Shown piece after piece: positions 1 through 6,616 of a DNA stretch of 7,057 nt; the stretch's first letter is position 1; each line of letters starts with the position of its first letter. The stretch is taken from assembly GCA_011049495.1 (NCBI GenBank), contig DSBF01000291.1:1-7057 (forward strand), written 5' to 3'. The notes below the pieces were generated by a model that was given only the letters and a program-made list of their open reading frames with translations, did no database searches and was not told where the DNA came from. Both the position numbers and the translations under genes were made by a program. Origin of the DNA: Ignavibacteria bacterium. GTDB taxonomy: Bacteria > Bacteroidota > Ignavibacteria > Ignavibacteriales > Melioribacteraceae.

Positions 1-41
1 GCGTCAAGCCCTCTACCTAGACCCGGTTTTAATTTAGTCAT
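1..41 (-). CDS. parB: ParB chromosome-partitioning protein, N-terminal fragment (cut by window edge)
   Basis: Reading leftwards from an ATG at 41-39, the sequence gives MTKLKPGLGRGLD plus two bases of the next codon. A basic start followed by LGRGLDA is the characteristic N-terminus of chromosomal ParB/Spo0J proteins, which bind parS sites, slide as CTP-dependent clamps and stimulate the ATPase of ParA. The parA stop codon lies only 3 bp upstream, the usual parAB arrangement. A purine-rich GAGGGGAAG stretch inside the last codons of parA can serve as the ribosome binding site, so translation is probably coupled. Only 41 bp are present, so no ParB/Srx domain or helix-turn-helix can be seen. 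The call rests on the N-terminal motif plus position. Confidence 0.85.
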   Translation of the reverse strand, partial: MTKLKPGLGRGLD

Positions 42-44
42 TAC

Positions 45-818
45 TTACTTCCCCTCTTCACTCTTATTTCTTTCCAGGAACTCGGTAGCAAGAGAAATAT
101 AATTTTGAGCACCGGTTGATATTGCATCATAAAGAATAACAGGTTTCTGATGACTTGGTGATTCGGAAATTCTGACATTTCGGTGAATTATTGTGTTAAA
201 AACTTTTTCACCAAAATATTTTTTTACTTCTTCAACTACCTGATGAGATAATCGCAAACGAGTATCGAACATTGTTAAAAGAACACCCTCAATTGTTAAT
301 TCCTCGTTGTAGTGTTTCTTAACAATGTTAATCGTATTTAATAATTGTCCGAGACCTTCTAAAGCAAAATATTCACACTGAACCGGGATAATAACGGAAT
401 CAGCTGCTGTAAGTGCATTCAATGTTAACAATCCTAAAGATGGAGGGCAATCCACAAAAATGTAATCATACTTATCCTTAATTGGCTGAAGTGCTTCTTT
501 AAGCAGTCTTTCCCTTTTCTCCATACCGACAAGTTCTACTTCTGCCCCAACTAAATCAATATTTGCCGGAAGTACGTCTAAGTCCGGCATGTATGTATTT
601 GTAATACAATCGATTGCATCTTCAGTACCGATTAATGTATGGTACACAGACTTATTAGAATTTTCTACACCGATACCTGATGATGAATTACCCTGAGGAT
701 CAATATCAACGAGCAACGTATGATATTCTGCCGCAGCAATAGAAGAAGATAAATTTATGGAGGTTGTGGTTTTACCCACACCTCCCTTTTGATTAGCAAT
801 AGCTATGATTTTTCCCAT
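45..818 (-). CDS. parA: ParA/Soj chromosome-partitioning ATPase
   Basis: This is a 257-residue ParA-type P-loop ATPase of the length usual for chromosomal Soj proteins. The deviant Walker A box KGGVGKTT lies at residues 11-18, with signature lysine K11 and phosphate-binding K16. D40 in VDIDPQGN is the Walker A' aspartate, and FVDCPPSLG at 121-129 is Walker B. The typical VQCEYFALEGL (146-156) and RISESPSHQKP (217-226) segments are also present. The protein lacks the long N-terminal DNA-binding domain of plasmid type Ia ParA, so it acts as a nonspecific DNA-binding dimer that positions ParB-bound origins. The ATG at 818 directly precedes GKIIAIANQKGG, so the start is firm, although no Shine-Dalgarno sequence is visible in the 15-bp gap from the upstream hydrolase gene. 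It probably shares a transcript with that gene and with parB. No parS-like 16-bp palindrome was seen in the window. Confidence 0.95.
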   Translation of the reverse strand: MGKIIAIANQKGGVGKTTTSINLSSSIAAAEYHTLLVDIDPQGNSSSGIGVENSNKSVYHTLIGTEDAIDCITNTYMPDLDVLPANIDLVGAEVELVGMEKRERLLKEALQPIKDKYDYIFVDCPPSLGLLTLNALTAADSVIIPVQCEYFALEGLGQLLNTINIVKKHYNEELTIEGVLLTMFDTRLRLSHQVVEEVKKYFGEKVFNTIIHRNVRISESPSHQKPVILYDAISTGAQNYISLATEFLERNKSEEGK

Positions 819-833
819 ATATGTAAGTTTTAT

Positions 834-1511
834 TTAGAGTTCTATTTCTTGTCCAAAATTCATCACAATGCATTCTTTTCCAATCGCTTCGACTTTTTTC
901 TTGAATTCATTTGGATCGGCTTCAATTACAGGGAATGTATTATAATGCATCGGAATTGCTTTTTTAGGATTAACAAACTCAACTGCTTTTACTGCATCAT
1001 CAATTCCCATTGTAAAATTATCGCCTATCGGAAGTAACATATAATCTATAGGATTCAATTCGCCTATCAGTTTCATATCTAAAAATAAACCGGTATCTCC
1101 GGTGTGATAAATATTTTTCCCGTCAATTGTTAATACAACCCCGGAAGGTTCGCCGGTATATTCACCGTCAGGAGTTTTTGAACCATGATGAGCAATAGTA
1201 AATTTCACTCTTCCAAAATCGAAATTATAACCGCCGCCTATATGCATATTATGAGCGTTGAAACCTTTTGCTGCGACATAGTCCGCAAGTTCGTTCACAC
1301 AAATAAATAATGGATTACATCTTTCCGCAATTTTAAATGCATCACCTAAGTGGTCACCGTGACCGTGAGTTAGTATAATATAATCAGCGTCAACATCTTT
1401 AGATTTAACAGTTGATTTAGGATTATCGTCAAGAAATGGATCAATGACAATTTTTTTTCCGTCATTTGTAGTTATTTGAAATGATGAATGAGCAAAAAAT
1501 TTCAGTTTCAT
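834..1511 (-). CDS. UPF0173-family metal-dependent hydrolase (metallo-beta-lactamase fold)
   Basis: This 225-residue protein has the metallo-beta-lactamase fold and the size and motifs of the UPF0173 (YtkL-like) family. It opens with MKLKFFAHSSFQI, then IDPFLDDNP. The metal-binding motif THGHGDH is at 48-54 (H49, H51, D53, H54). Further candidate ligands are H108/H109 in AHHGS, D139 in HTGDTG and H189 in PMHYNTFP. No signal peptide is visible, so it is probably cytoplasmic. The substrate is unknown; the family is broadly conserved and poorly characterised, and I assign none. The start is supported by GAGAGG (1518-1523), 6 nt before the ATG. It sits between cdaA (43 bp upstream) and parA (15 bp downstream), all co-oriented, so co-transcription is likely. 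Confidence 0.9.
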   Translation of the reverse strand: MKLKFFAHSSFQITTNDGKKIVIDPFLDDNPKSTVKSKDVDADYIILTHGHGDHLGDAFKIAERCNPLFICVNELADYVAAKGFNAHNMHIGGGYNFDFGRVKFTIAHHGSKTPDGEYTGEPSGVVLTIDGKNIYHTGDTGLFLDMKLIGELNPIDYMLLPIGDNFTMGIDDAVKAVEFVNPKKAIPMHYNTFPVIEADPNEFKKKVEAIGKECIVMNFGQEIEL

Positions 1512-1517
1512 TGTTTA

Positions 1518-1523
1518 CCTCTC
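1518..1523 (-). promoter_or_regulatory. Shine-Dalgarno of the UPF0173 hydrolase gene
   Basis: On the minus strand GAGAGG lies 6 nt upstream of the ATG at 1511-1509. It supports this start and shows that at least some genes here use anti-Shine-Dalgarno pairing. Confidence 0.7.
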
Positions 1524-1554
1524 GTTTTTGTTATACATATAATCTATGATAGAA

Positions 1555-2373
1555 TTATTTATTCTTACCGAACTGATCAAACAATCCTTTCCATCCTTTG
1601 TCTTTAGAAACTTTTAAACTTTCTGTTAACTTAGTTCTGAGAGCTTCTTTGGATAAACCACGAATTAATTTCCCTTCTTGAGCAATTGCAATACCGCCAG
1701 TTTCTTCAGATACTATTACACTTATAACATCGGCTTGTTCCGTAATTCCCAAACCCGCTCGATGTCTCATACCCAATCCAATTCCATCAAGAACGGTATT
1801 TTGAGAAAGAGGAAGAGTACATCGCGCAGCTTCAATTACATCATTTTTTATAATAACTGCTCCGTCATGCAAAGGTGACCTCGGGAAAAAGATCGACCTT
1901 AAAAGGTCCTTACTTAGTTTAGAATTAATAACTTCACCTGTTTCAACCACACCACGTATACCGGCTGATTTTACAATTACCATCAAAGCACCGTGTTGAT
2001 ACTGAGCTAATTCGAAAGCTGCATCGGTTATTATATCTGCAATGTTTTTTTCATCACTCTTTATAAACATTCTAATAACCGGGTTTCTTCCCACAAGTAC
2101 AAGAAGTCTTCGTATTTCAGGTTGAAACAAAATTATAAATGCTATAACCCAAATATCCGTAACTAACTGAAGCAACCAACCAAGTGCTTTAAAGTTAGCT
2201 GCTTGGGCAATAAATGAAAGTAAAAGAACAACAACTAATCCGATAAAAATCTGTGAAGCAATTGTACCGCGTATAACCGTATACAATTTGTAAATAATAA
2301 ATGAAACTAAAACAATATCCAGTACATCAAGAATAGTAACTGAAAGAAATCCTATTTTGAAGATATCCAACAT
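1555..2373 (-). CDS. cdaA: Diadenylate cyclase CdaA (c-di-AMP synthase), membrane-bound
   Basis: CdaA (also DacA/YbbP) condenses two ATP into cyclic di-AMP, a second messenger that controls potassium and osmolyte transport and envelope homeostasis. The protein has 272 residues, the standard length. Three hydrophobic helices lie at about residues 14-34, 38-58 and 65-84, followed by FQPEIRRLL and a cytoplasmic DAC domain from about 105 to 240. The catalytic DGA motif is D170-G171-A172 in SPLHDGAVII, and RHR is at 203-205 in GMRHRAGLGITE. E224 and the following TGG lie in the SEETGGI segment. Residue 202, just before RHR, is Met; I recall Thr there in Firmicutes CdaA. The ATG lies 3 bp after the folP stop, implying coupled expression with dihydropteroate synthase, a pairing I know from Bacteroidota-group genomes. 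The Firmicutes partners cdaR (YbbR) and glmM are not adjacent. Confidence 0.95.
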   Translation of the reverse strand: MLDIFKIGFLSVTILDVLDIVLVSFIIYKLYTVIRGTIASQIFIGLVVVLLLSFIAQAANFKALGWLLQLVTDIWVIAFIILFQPEIRRLLVLVGRNPVIRMFIKSDEKNIADIITDAAFELAQYQHGALMVIVKSAGIRGVVETGEVINSKLSKDLLRSIFFPRSPLHDGAVIIKNDVIEAARCTLPLSQNTVLDGIGLGMRHRAGLGITEQADVISVIVSEETGGIAIAQEGKLIRGLSKEALRTKLTESLKVSKDKGWKGLFDQFGKNK

Positions 2374-2376
2374 AAA

Positions 2377-3546
2377 TTAGGCTTCAACCTGAGATAGATT
2401 AGAAAATATTTTTACCGATGAAAGGGTTTGTTTGACATCATGAGTTCTAATAATATCGGCTCCATTTTTTATTGCAATTGTTTCTGCTATTAAAGTTGCC
2501 TCGCTTCTTTCGTCAACTTCAAGATCAAGACTTTTACCCAGAAAAGATTTGCGCGATAATCCGACAACAATAGGTTTACTTAATCCTTTGAACTCACTTA
2601 ATCTATTAACTATTTCATAATTGTCGTAAACTCGTTTCCCGAATCCAATTCCTGGGTCAACTATAATTTTATTAATGCCATTCTTCTCTGCAAATTTAAT
2701 ACGTTCATTTAAAAAGTCATAAATTTCTAAAATTACATCGTTATAAAAGGGATTGTGCTGCATATCTTTCGGTTTACCGAGCATGTGCATAAGAATTACC
2801 GGGACTTTTTCTTCGGCAACAACTTCAACCATTTTGGGATCGAATCTCATTGCACTAATATCATTTACAATTGAAGCACCGGCTTTTATTGCTTCTTTTG
2901 CAACAGCAGATTTTGTTGTATCAATTGAAATTAGAGCTTTAGGATTAGCTGTAATTATTCCTTCAATAACAGGAATAACCCTATTTAATTCTTCTTCTTG
3001 TGAAATAGATTCCGAATTTGGTCTTGTTGATTCACCACCGACATCGATAATGAGTGCACCGTCTTCAATTAATTTCAAAGCAAACTCGATTGCTTTTTGT
3101 TTATCAAAATATTTTCCACCGTCCGAAAATGAATCCGGAGTAACATTTACAATACCCATCAAAGATGTTTGGTGAAAACTAAAATGCTTTGATTTTAGTT
3201 GTAAATTGTAAACTCTTTTGTCGGAATAATTTTTTAATACCGATGCAATTTTATGTCCCAAATCCTCATTGCCCGATGCAGTAATATTTTTTGCTAATTC
3301 TTTGAAGATTACGAATGAACCGAGAATGAGTAAATCAACTTTTTTCTCCTCTTCCCTTTTCTTAACATAACAAATTTCTTTATTCCTGAAGATAATATGT
3401 CGTGTGTTTTCAGCTAATTCTTCGGCTAAGTCTCTAATTTCTAATGCAAGAAGGTCGATCTCGTAAAGATCACGGTAAATATTATATTTCTTAAGGTATC
3501 TTTTGAATACATATGGAATGTTTATTTCGATTAGTTGAATTATCAA
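2377..3546 (-). CDS. folP: Dihydropteroate synthase with N-terminal extension
   Basis: FolP condenses 6-hydroxymethyl-7,8-dihydropterin diphosphate with p-aminobenzoate in folate synthesis; it is the sulfonamide target. All TIM-barrel motifs are present. MGIVNVTPDSFSDGG is at 130-144 and DVGGESTRP at 168-176. SIDTTKS starts at 207, ND is at 228-229, and DPGIGFGK is at 297-304. GLSRKSFLG surrounds 331-334, with RTHDV at 367-371. The catalytic domain (about 125-389) has the usual length, so it should be functional. About 125 further residues precede it. They include DLLALEIRDLAEELAENTRH, with coiled or helical character, then VDLLILGSFVIFKELA and DLGHKIASVL. This resembles the N-terminal region of long FolP forms from some Firmicutes and other phyla. 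The start is TTG at 3546-3544, chosen because GGAG lies 6 nt upstream. The stop is 3 bp before cdaA, and a promoter upstream is expected but was not identified. Confidence 0.93.
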   Translation of the reverse strand: MIIQLIEINIPYVFKRYLKKYNIYRDLYEIDLLALEIRDLAEELAENTRHIIFRNKEICYVKKREEEKKVDLLILGSFVIFKELAKNITASGNEDLGHKIASVLKNYSDKRVYNLQLKSKHFSFHQTSLMGIVNVTPDSFSDGGKYFDKQKAIEFALKLIEDGALIIDVGGESTRPNSESISQEEELNRVIPVIEGIITANPKALISIDTTKSAVAKEAIKAGASIVNDISAMRFDPKMVEVVAEEKVPVILMHMLGKPKDMQHNPFYNDVILEIYDFLNERIKFAEKNGINKIIVDPGIGFGKRVYDNYEIVNRLSEFKGLSKPIVVGLSRKSFLGKSLDLEVDERSEATLIAETIAIKNGADIIRTHDVKQTLSSVKIFSNLSQVEA

Positions 3547-3551
3547 TTTTT

Positions 3552-3556
3552 ACTCC
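3552..3556 (-). promoter_or_regulatory. Shine-Dalgarno deciding the TTG start of folP
   Basis: On the minus strand GGAGT is followed by five A residues and then TTG, placing GGAG 6 nt from the TTG codon. No ATG lies nearby in frame. The next in-frame ATG is the Met of MGIVNVTP at residue 130, which would begin inside the catalytic barrel. Confidence 0.65.
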
Positions 3557-3599
3557 AAAACAAAAGATGCATTAAGTGAATTAAAAATTTAAAATAAGC

Positions 3600-3629
3600 A
3601 AAAAAAATAAGACTTTCTTAGGAAGGATT
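3600..3629 (-). terminator. Weak intrinsic terminator candidate after rpe
   Basis: Just downstream of the rpe stop, the minus strand reads AATCCTTCC-TAA-GAAAGTCTT (3629-3609), then one A and eight T (3607-3600). The nine-position stem pairs at only six positions, with a mismatch next to the loop and two in the middle, so the hairpin is weak. The T-tract and position, between rpe and the start of the folP unit, are the main support. If it works, folP needs its own promoter in the remaining 53 bp. Confidence 0.3.
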
Positions 3630-3638
3630 AAATAAAAT

Positions 3639-4295
3639 TTACGCAATCATATTTTTTAATTCTAACGCAGCGGCGGTTACATTATCTTTAGAAAATATTG
3701 CTGAGCCGGCAACAAAAATATCAACACCGGCATTTTTCAATTTAGTAATTGTATTAGTATCAACCCCGCCGTCTACTTCAATTAGATAATTATAGTTGTT
3801 TTCTTCCCGGATACTTTTTAAATCACGAATTTTTTTTAGTGAACTTTCAATAAATTTTTGTCCGCCAAAACCCGGGTTTACAGACATAACAAGGACTAAA
3901 TCAACAAACTCTAATATTTCGCATAAAGAATTAACCGGAGTGGAAGGATTAATAGATACTCCGGCTTTAGCACCAAGTTCTTTAATTCTTGTAATAGTTC
4001 TATGAAGGTGCACAACTGTTTCTTGATGAACAGTTAAATAGCTTGCTCCGGCTTTAATAAAATCATCTAAAAAGTCATCCGGTTTTTCTATCATTAAATG
4101 AACATCCAACGGTAAGCGTGTGATTTTTTTTACCGCATTAATAACAATCGGTCCAAAAGTAATATTCGGGACAAACTTTCCATCCATAACATCGCAGTGA
4201 ATTAAATCTACACCTGCCATTTCAACTTTACGAATTTCCTTTTCGAGGTTTGCAAAATTTGCAGCTAATATCGAGGGTGCAAGCATTTTTTTCAT
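3639..4295 (-). CDS. rpe: Ribulose-phosphate 3-epimerase
   Basis: Rpe interconverts D-ribulose 5-phosphate and D-xylulose 5-phosphate in the pentose phosphate pathway. It is a cytosolic metal-dependent TIM-barrel enzyme. The 218-residue length is standard. The family signatures appear in order: LAPSILAANFANL (5-17), with S8, and HCDVMDGKFVPN (33-44), with metal ligands H33 and D35 and with M37. DVHLM follows with ligand H66, then VNPGFGGQKF (139-148), and EVDGGVDTNT, where D175 is the catalytic/metal aspartate. GSAIF near 197-201 forms the phosphate-binding end. The ATG at 4295 follows the TAA of the PASTA gene with no intervening base, so the two are co-transcribed and probably translationally coupled. 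An alternative in-frame ATG three codons on (M4) is possible and would not affect the enzyme. Confidence 0.96.
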   Translation of the reverse strand: MKKMLAPSILAANFANLEKEIRKVEMAGVDLIHCDVMDGKFVPNITFGPIVINAVKKITRLPLDVHLMIEKPDDFLDDFIKAGASYLTVHQETVVHLHRTITRIKELGAKAGVSINPSTPVNSLCEILEFVDLVLVMSVNPGFGGQKFIESSLKKIRDLKSIREENNYNYLIEVDGGVDTNTITKLKNAGVDIFVAGSAIFSKDNVTAAALELKNMIA

Positions 4296-5024
4296 TTATC
4301 TACTCTGAGTTATTACTACATCAACACTATCACCATAACTTACAAGCTTATCCTCACTTGGATACTGATCTATAATAGTGTTTGGTAATAGGTTGGGTGA
4401 TGATAAATAAGTTTTTTTACCAATCTTCAAAGAAAGCTCTCTTAATATTCTTTCTGCTTCAGTTAGTGTTTTTGCTATAAGATTCGGTACTCGTACCATT
4501 CCAATTTGTGGACCTATACTAATCATTAATGTTACCGAATCACCTTTAGCAAGGAATTCTCCTTCTTTTACACTTTGCTCAACAACTGTTTTTGCAGGAA
4601 ATTCTGAACGTACATCCAATAATGTATCTATTGCTAATCCAAGTCTTTCTATAGTAATCTTTGCATCACGGACAGTTTTTCCTAATAGCTGAGGCATCTT
4701 TATTAATGGTTCACCACCGCTTATGTATAAATAAACTCTTCTACCAATTTTAACATTAGCGCCCGGGCGTGGAGTTTGAAAAATTATGTGGTCGCGCGGA
4801 ACATTTTCATCATATTTTGGACCTTGCTCAACCGGTTCTAAACCTATTTTTTTTAGTTCTTCTATTGCAGTAATTTTACTTTGACCGACAAAATCCGGTA
4901 CTGTAACTTCTTCTGCAGATACTACCCAAGGCATAAATAATTTATCAAAAAGTATAAATAATACTATAAAAGCCGCGATAGCAATGATAGGATATTTAAT
5001 TATTTTTTTGTTCAGCAGACTCAT
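4296..5024 (-). CDS. Membrane-anchored protein with three PASTA domains
   Basis: The protein has 242 residues. A short basic N-terminus (K6, K7, K10) precedes one hydrophobic helix at about 12-31, predicting N-in topology with the rest outside the inner membrane. Three PASTA repeats follow, at about 38-103, 106-171 and 175-240. Each opens with a V/M-P-x-hydrophobic turn at 42, 110 and 179 (TVPDFVGQ, KMPQLLGK, RVPNLIAK) and an alpha helix ending in GL or SL. Each closes with a P-x-x-G/D-x...V-x-hydrophobic strand pair such as PRPGANVKIGRRVYLYISGG. PASTA domains in PBP2x and Ser/Thr kinases bind peptidoglycan or scaffold divisome proteins. Here there is no kinase, transpeptidase or other catalytic domain, so an envelope-binding or scaffolding role is inference. 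No clear Shine-Dalgarno sequence precedes the ATG. It heads a two-gene unit with rpe, just after the POT terminator. Confidence 0.88.
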   Translation of the reverse strand: MSLLNKKIIKYPIIAIAAFIVLFILFDKLFMPWVVSAEEVTVPDFVGQSKITAIEELKKIGLEPVEQGPKYDENVPRDHIIFQTPRPGANVKIGRRVYLYISGGEPLIKMPQLLGKTVRDAKITIERLGLAIDTLLDVRSEFPAKTVVEQSVKEGEFLAKGDSVTLMISIGPQIGMVRVPNLIAKTLTEAERILRELSLKIGKKTYLSSPNLLPNTIIDQYPSEDKLVSYGDSVDVVITQSR

Positions 5025-5068
5025 AGTTATTTATAATAAATGTAATCGAAATTTAAGAAATATTTAAT

Positions 5069-5095
5069 AAAAAAAGCCCGTCGGTTGACGGGCTT
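5069..5095 (-). terminator. Strong intrinsic terminator of the POT transporter gene
   Basis: Read on the minus strand, AAGCCCGTC-AACC-GACGGGCTT forms a perfect 9-bp stem (5095-5087 with 5082-5074) with a 4-nt loop. A run of seven T (5075-5069) partly overlaps the stem. It begins 8 bp after the transporter stop codon. It should end that transcript before the PASTA gene, making PASTA-rpe a separate unit or one fed by read-through. Confidence 0.93.
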
Positions 5096-5103
5096 GAATT
5101 TTA

Positions 5104-6606
5104 TTATTGTGTAGCACGCTTCAATTTATTGAGGGATATTCTTACTAATAATGCAGCTATTAATGAAGTAATAACAAGGAGTAAGAAGAATTGCCATACT
5201 TCCCAATTTTGATAGAATCTACCAATAAATCCGGATAAATAATTTCCTACTGCAGTAGCTCCAAACCAGAAGCCCATCATTAAACCTTTCATTCTTGGTG
5301 GAGCAGTTTTTGAAACAAATGAAAGTCCCATTGGACTTAAATGTAATTCTCCGATAGTAACAACAAAGTAAGTTGATATCAACCAGAAAGGAGAAACTGT
5401 TATTGCAGAAGAAACATTTTCTAAAGAATAAACGCCCGGTAAACCCATAGCTGCGATCATCATTATCATAAAGGATAAAGCAGTCAGCAACATTCCAATT
5501 CCTATTTTTGCCGGTGAAGATGGCTCTTTTCCTCTTCGGTTTAGGAATCTAAAATAAGATACAATTAGAGGAGTCATCAAAACAATAAACATCGGGTTAA
5601 AGTAAGCGAATTGTTCAGGAGCAATTGCGTTAAGTTCAGGAAGTGAATTGATTTTGATAATAACTATTATTACACCAACCGCAGCAAAGAAACCCCCTAT
5701 CCCTCGTATTTTTTGCGTAGTTCCTTTGTTTAAAGCTGTTGCGCCTCCTAATAAAATTGCAAGAATTCCGTGCAAAGCAAGCACATCAAAAAGTAAATAG
5801 GTGAATTTACCAACCATTGGCGTAATGTAATCTCGAGCAAACAAGGTTAAAGCAGCACCATTTTGATGGAATGCCATCCAGAAAAATATTACGATTGCAA
5901 AGATTGTCATTAACGCAACAATTCTTAACTTTTCTTGTTCTTTGGTAAGTACAAGATCTTTTTCATCTTTCTTTTCGTTCTTTGATTGGTAATCGGCATC
6001 TTTATAATATTTTCGGTAAACCAAAAAGATAATAATTGATACCAACATACCGAATGCGGCAATGGCAAAACCGGCATTGTAACCTTGTGCTAAAGTAGTT
6101 CCAAAATTATCAATAAAAAACTGTTTGATGTTTGTAGCGGCAATAGGTGCATAGAATGCTCCAATATTGATACCCATATAGAAAATGTTATACCCGGCAT
6201 CCTTTAATGAACCGTCTTTATGAGCGTAAAGATTTCCTACGAGTACCGAGATGTTAGCTTTGAATAAACCATTACCCAATGCAACAACTCCAAGTGCAGC
6301 ATAAAGTTGAACTTCAGATACAGTTGGGATTGCCATCAGAGCATAACCAATACCCATGGTAATAGCACCGAGTGTAATTGTTTTTCCATATCCAAGTAAA
6401 TTATCGGCAATCCATCCGCCTAAAATTGGAGTGAAATAAACTGCAGCAAGAAATATTCCGTAAATATTTGTTACGGTAGCAGCATCCCACTTAAAATTTT
6501 CCTGTAGATAAAGGACAAAAATTGCAAGCATAGTGTAGAACCCGAAACGTTCCCACATTTCAGTAAAGAAGAGTACATAAAGTCCCTTCGGGTGTCCTTT
6601 GAACAT
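5104..6606 (-). CDS. POT/PTR2-family proton-coupled oligopeptide transporter
   Basis: This 500-residue major facilitator protein of the POT (PTR2) family imports di- and tripeptides with protons across the inner membrane. The N-terminal HPKGLYVLFFTEMWERF carries the ExxERF proton-coupling motif (E16, E19, R20). GGWIADNLLGYGKTI (63-77) is the helix 2-3 loop signature. K116 in NGLFKANIS matches the conserved helix 4 lysine, and FYMGINIGAFYAP (142-154) is the PTR2 helix 5 signature. FFWMAFHQNGAALTLFARD (241-259) starts the C-terminal bundle. E420 in GELHLSPMGLS is the conserved helix 10 glutamate. A charged cytoplasmic linker at about 199-228 joins the bundles. ERFxYY is altered to ERFGFYT (F23, T25). 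Unlike some POT genes it has no adjacent peptidase, and substrates other than peptides are possible. The ATG has an AGGAGG 4 nt upstream. Confidence 0.93.
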   Translation of the reverse strand: MFKGHPKGLYVLFFTEMWERFGFYTMLAIFVLYLQENFKWDAATVTNIYGIFLAAVYFTPILGGWIADNLLGYGKTITLGAITMGIGYALMAIPTVSEVQLYAALGVVALGNGLFKANISVLVGNLYAHKDGSLKDAGYNIFYMGINIGAFYAPIAATNIKQFFIDNFGTTLAQGYNAGFAIAAFGMLVSIIIFLVYRKYYKDADYQSKNEKKDEKDLVLTKEQEKLRIVALMTIFAIVIFFWMAFHQNGAALTLFARDYITPMVGKFTYLLFDVLALHGILAILLGGATALNKGTTQKIRGIGGFFAAVGVIIVIIKINSLPELNAIAPEQFAYFNPMFIVLMTPLIVSYFRFLNRRGKEPSSPAKIGIGMLLTALSFMIMMIAAMGLPGVYSLENVSSAITVSPFWLISTYFVVTIGELHLSPMGLSFVSKTAPPRMKGLMMGFWFGATAVGNYLSGFIGRFYQNWEVWQFFLLLVITSLIAALLVRISLNKLKRATQ

Positions 6607-6610
6607 TTTA

Positions 6611-6616
6611 CCTCCT
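6611..6616 (-). promoter_or_regulatory. Consensus Shine-Dalgarno of the POT transporter gene
   Basis: On the minus strand AGGAGG lies 4 nt before the ATG at 6606-6604, a perfect core match with slightly short spacing. It fixes the start at HPKGLY, where POT proteins normally begin, and predicts strong translation. Confidence 0.8.

Noticed and set aside
789..1037. Plus-strand open frame of 82 codons
   Set aside because: It lies opposite the UPF0173 hydrolase and the start of parA. The translation is low complexity, rich in F, I, N and C, with no recognisable domain, so it is a shadow of the minus-strand genes.
1531..1542. AT palindrome TTATA-CA-TATAA between cdaA and the UPF0173 gene
   Set aside because: It is only five pairs per arm, all A-T, as expected by chance. 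No promoter with acceptable -33/-7 or -35/-10 spacing accompanies it.
1678..1878. Plus-strand open frame of 66 codons
   Set aside because: It is antisense to the conserved DAC domain of cdaA, has no ribosome binding site of note and no family features.
1895..1908. Compact inverted repeat GACCTT-AA-AAGGTC
   Set aside because: It lies inside the cdaA coding sequence for DLLRSIFF just before the DGA motif. It is explained by codons, the spacer is too short for a stable hairpin, and it is a likely chance palindrome.
2753..3175. Plus-strand open frame of 140 codons
   Set aside because: It is antisense to the core of folP and exists because of codon bias in that gene. Its apparent hydrophobic segments mirror folP codons, and no domain is visible.
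3796..4005. Plus-strand open frame of 69 codons
   Set aside because: It is fully antisense to the conserved part of rpe, with no independent support.
5025..5068. Promoter for the PASTA-rpe unit just after the transporter terminator
   Set aside because: A TAAATTTC resembles TAnnTTTG at seven of eight positions, but no TTG lies at the -33 distance. It is too weak to annotate.
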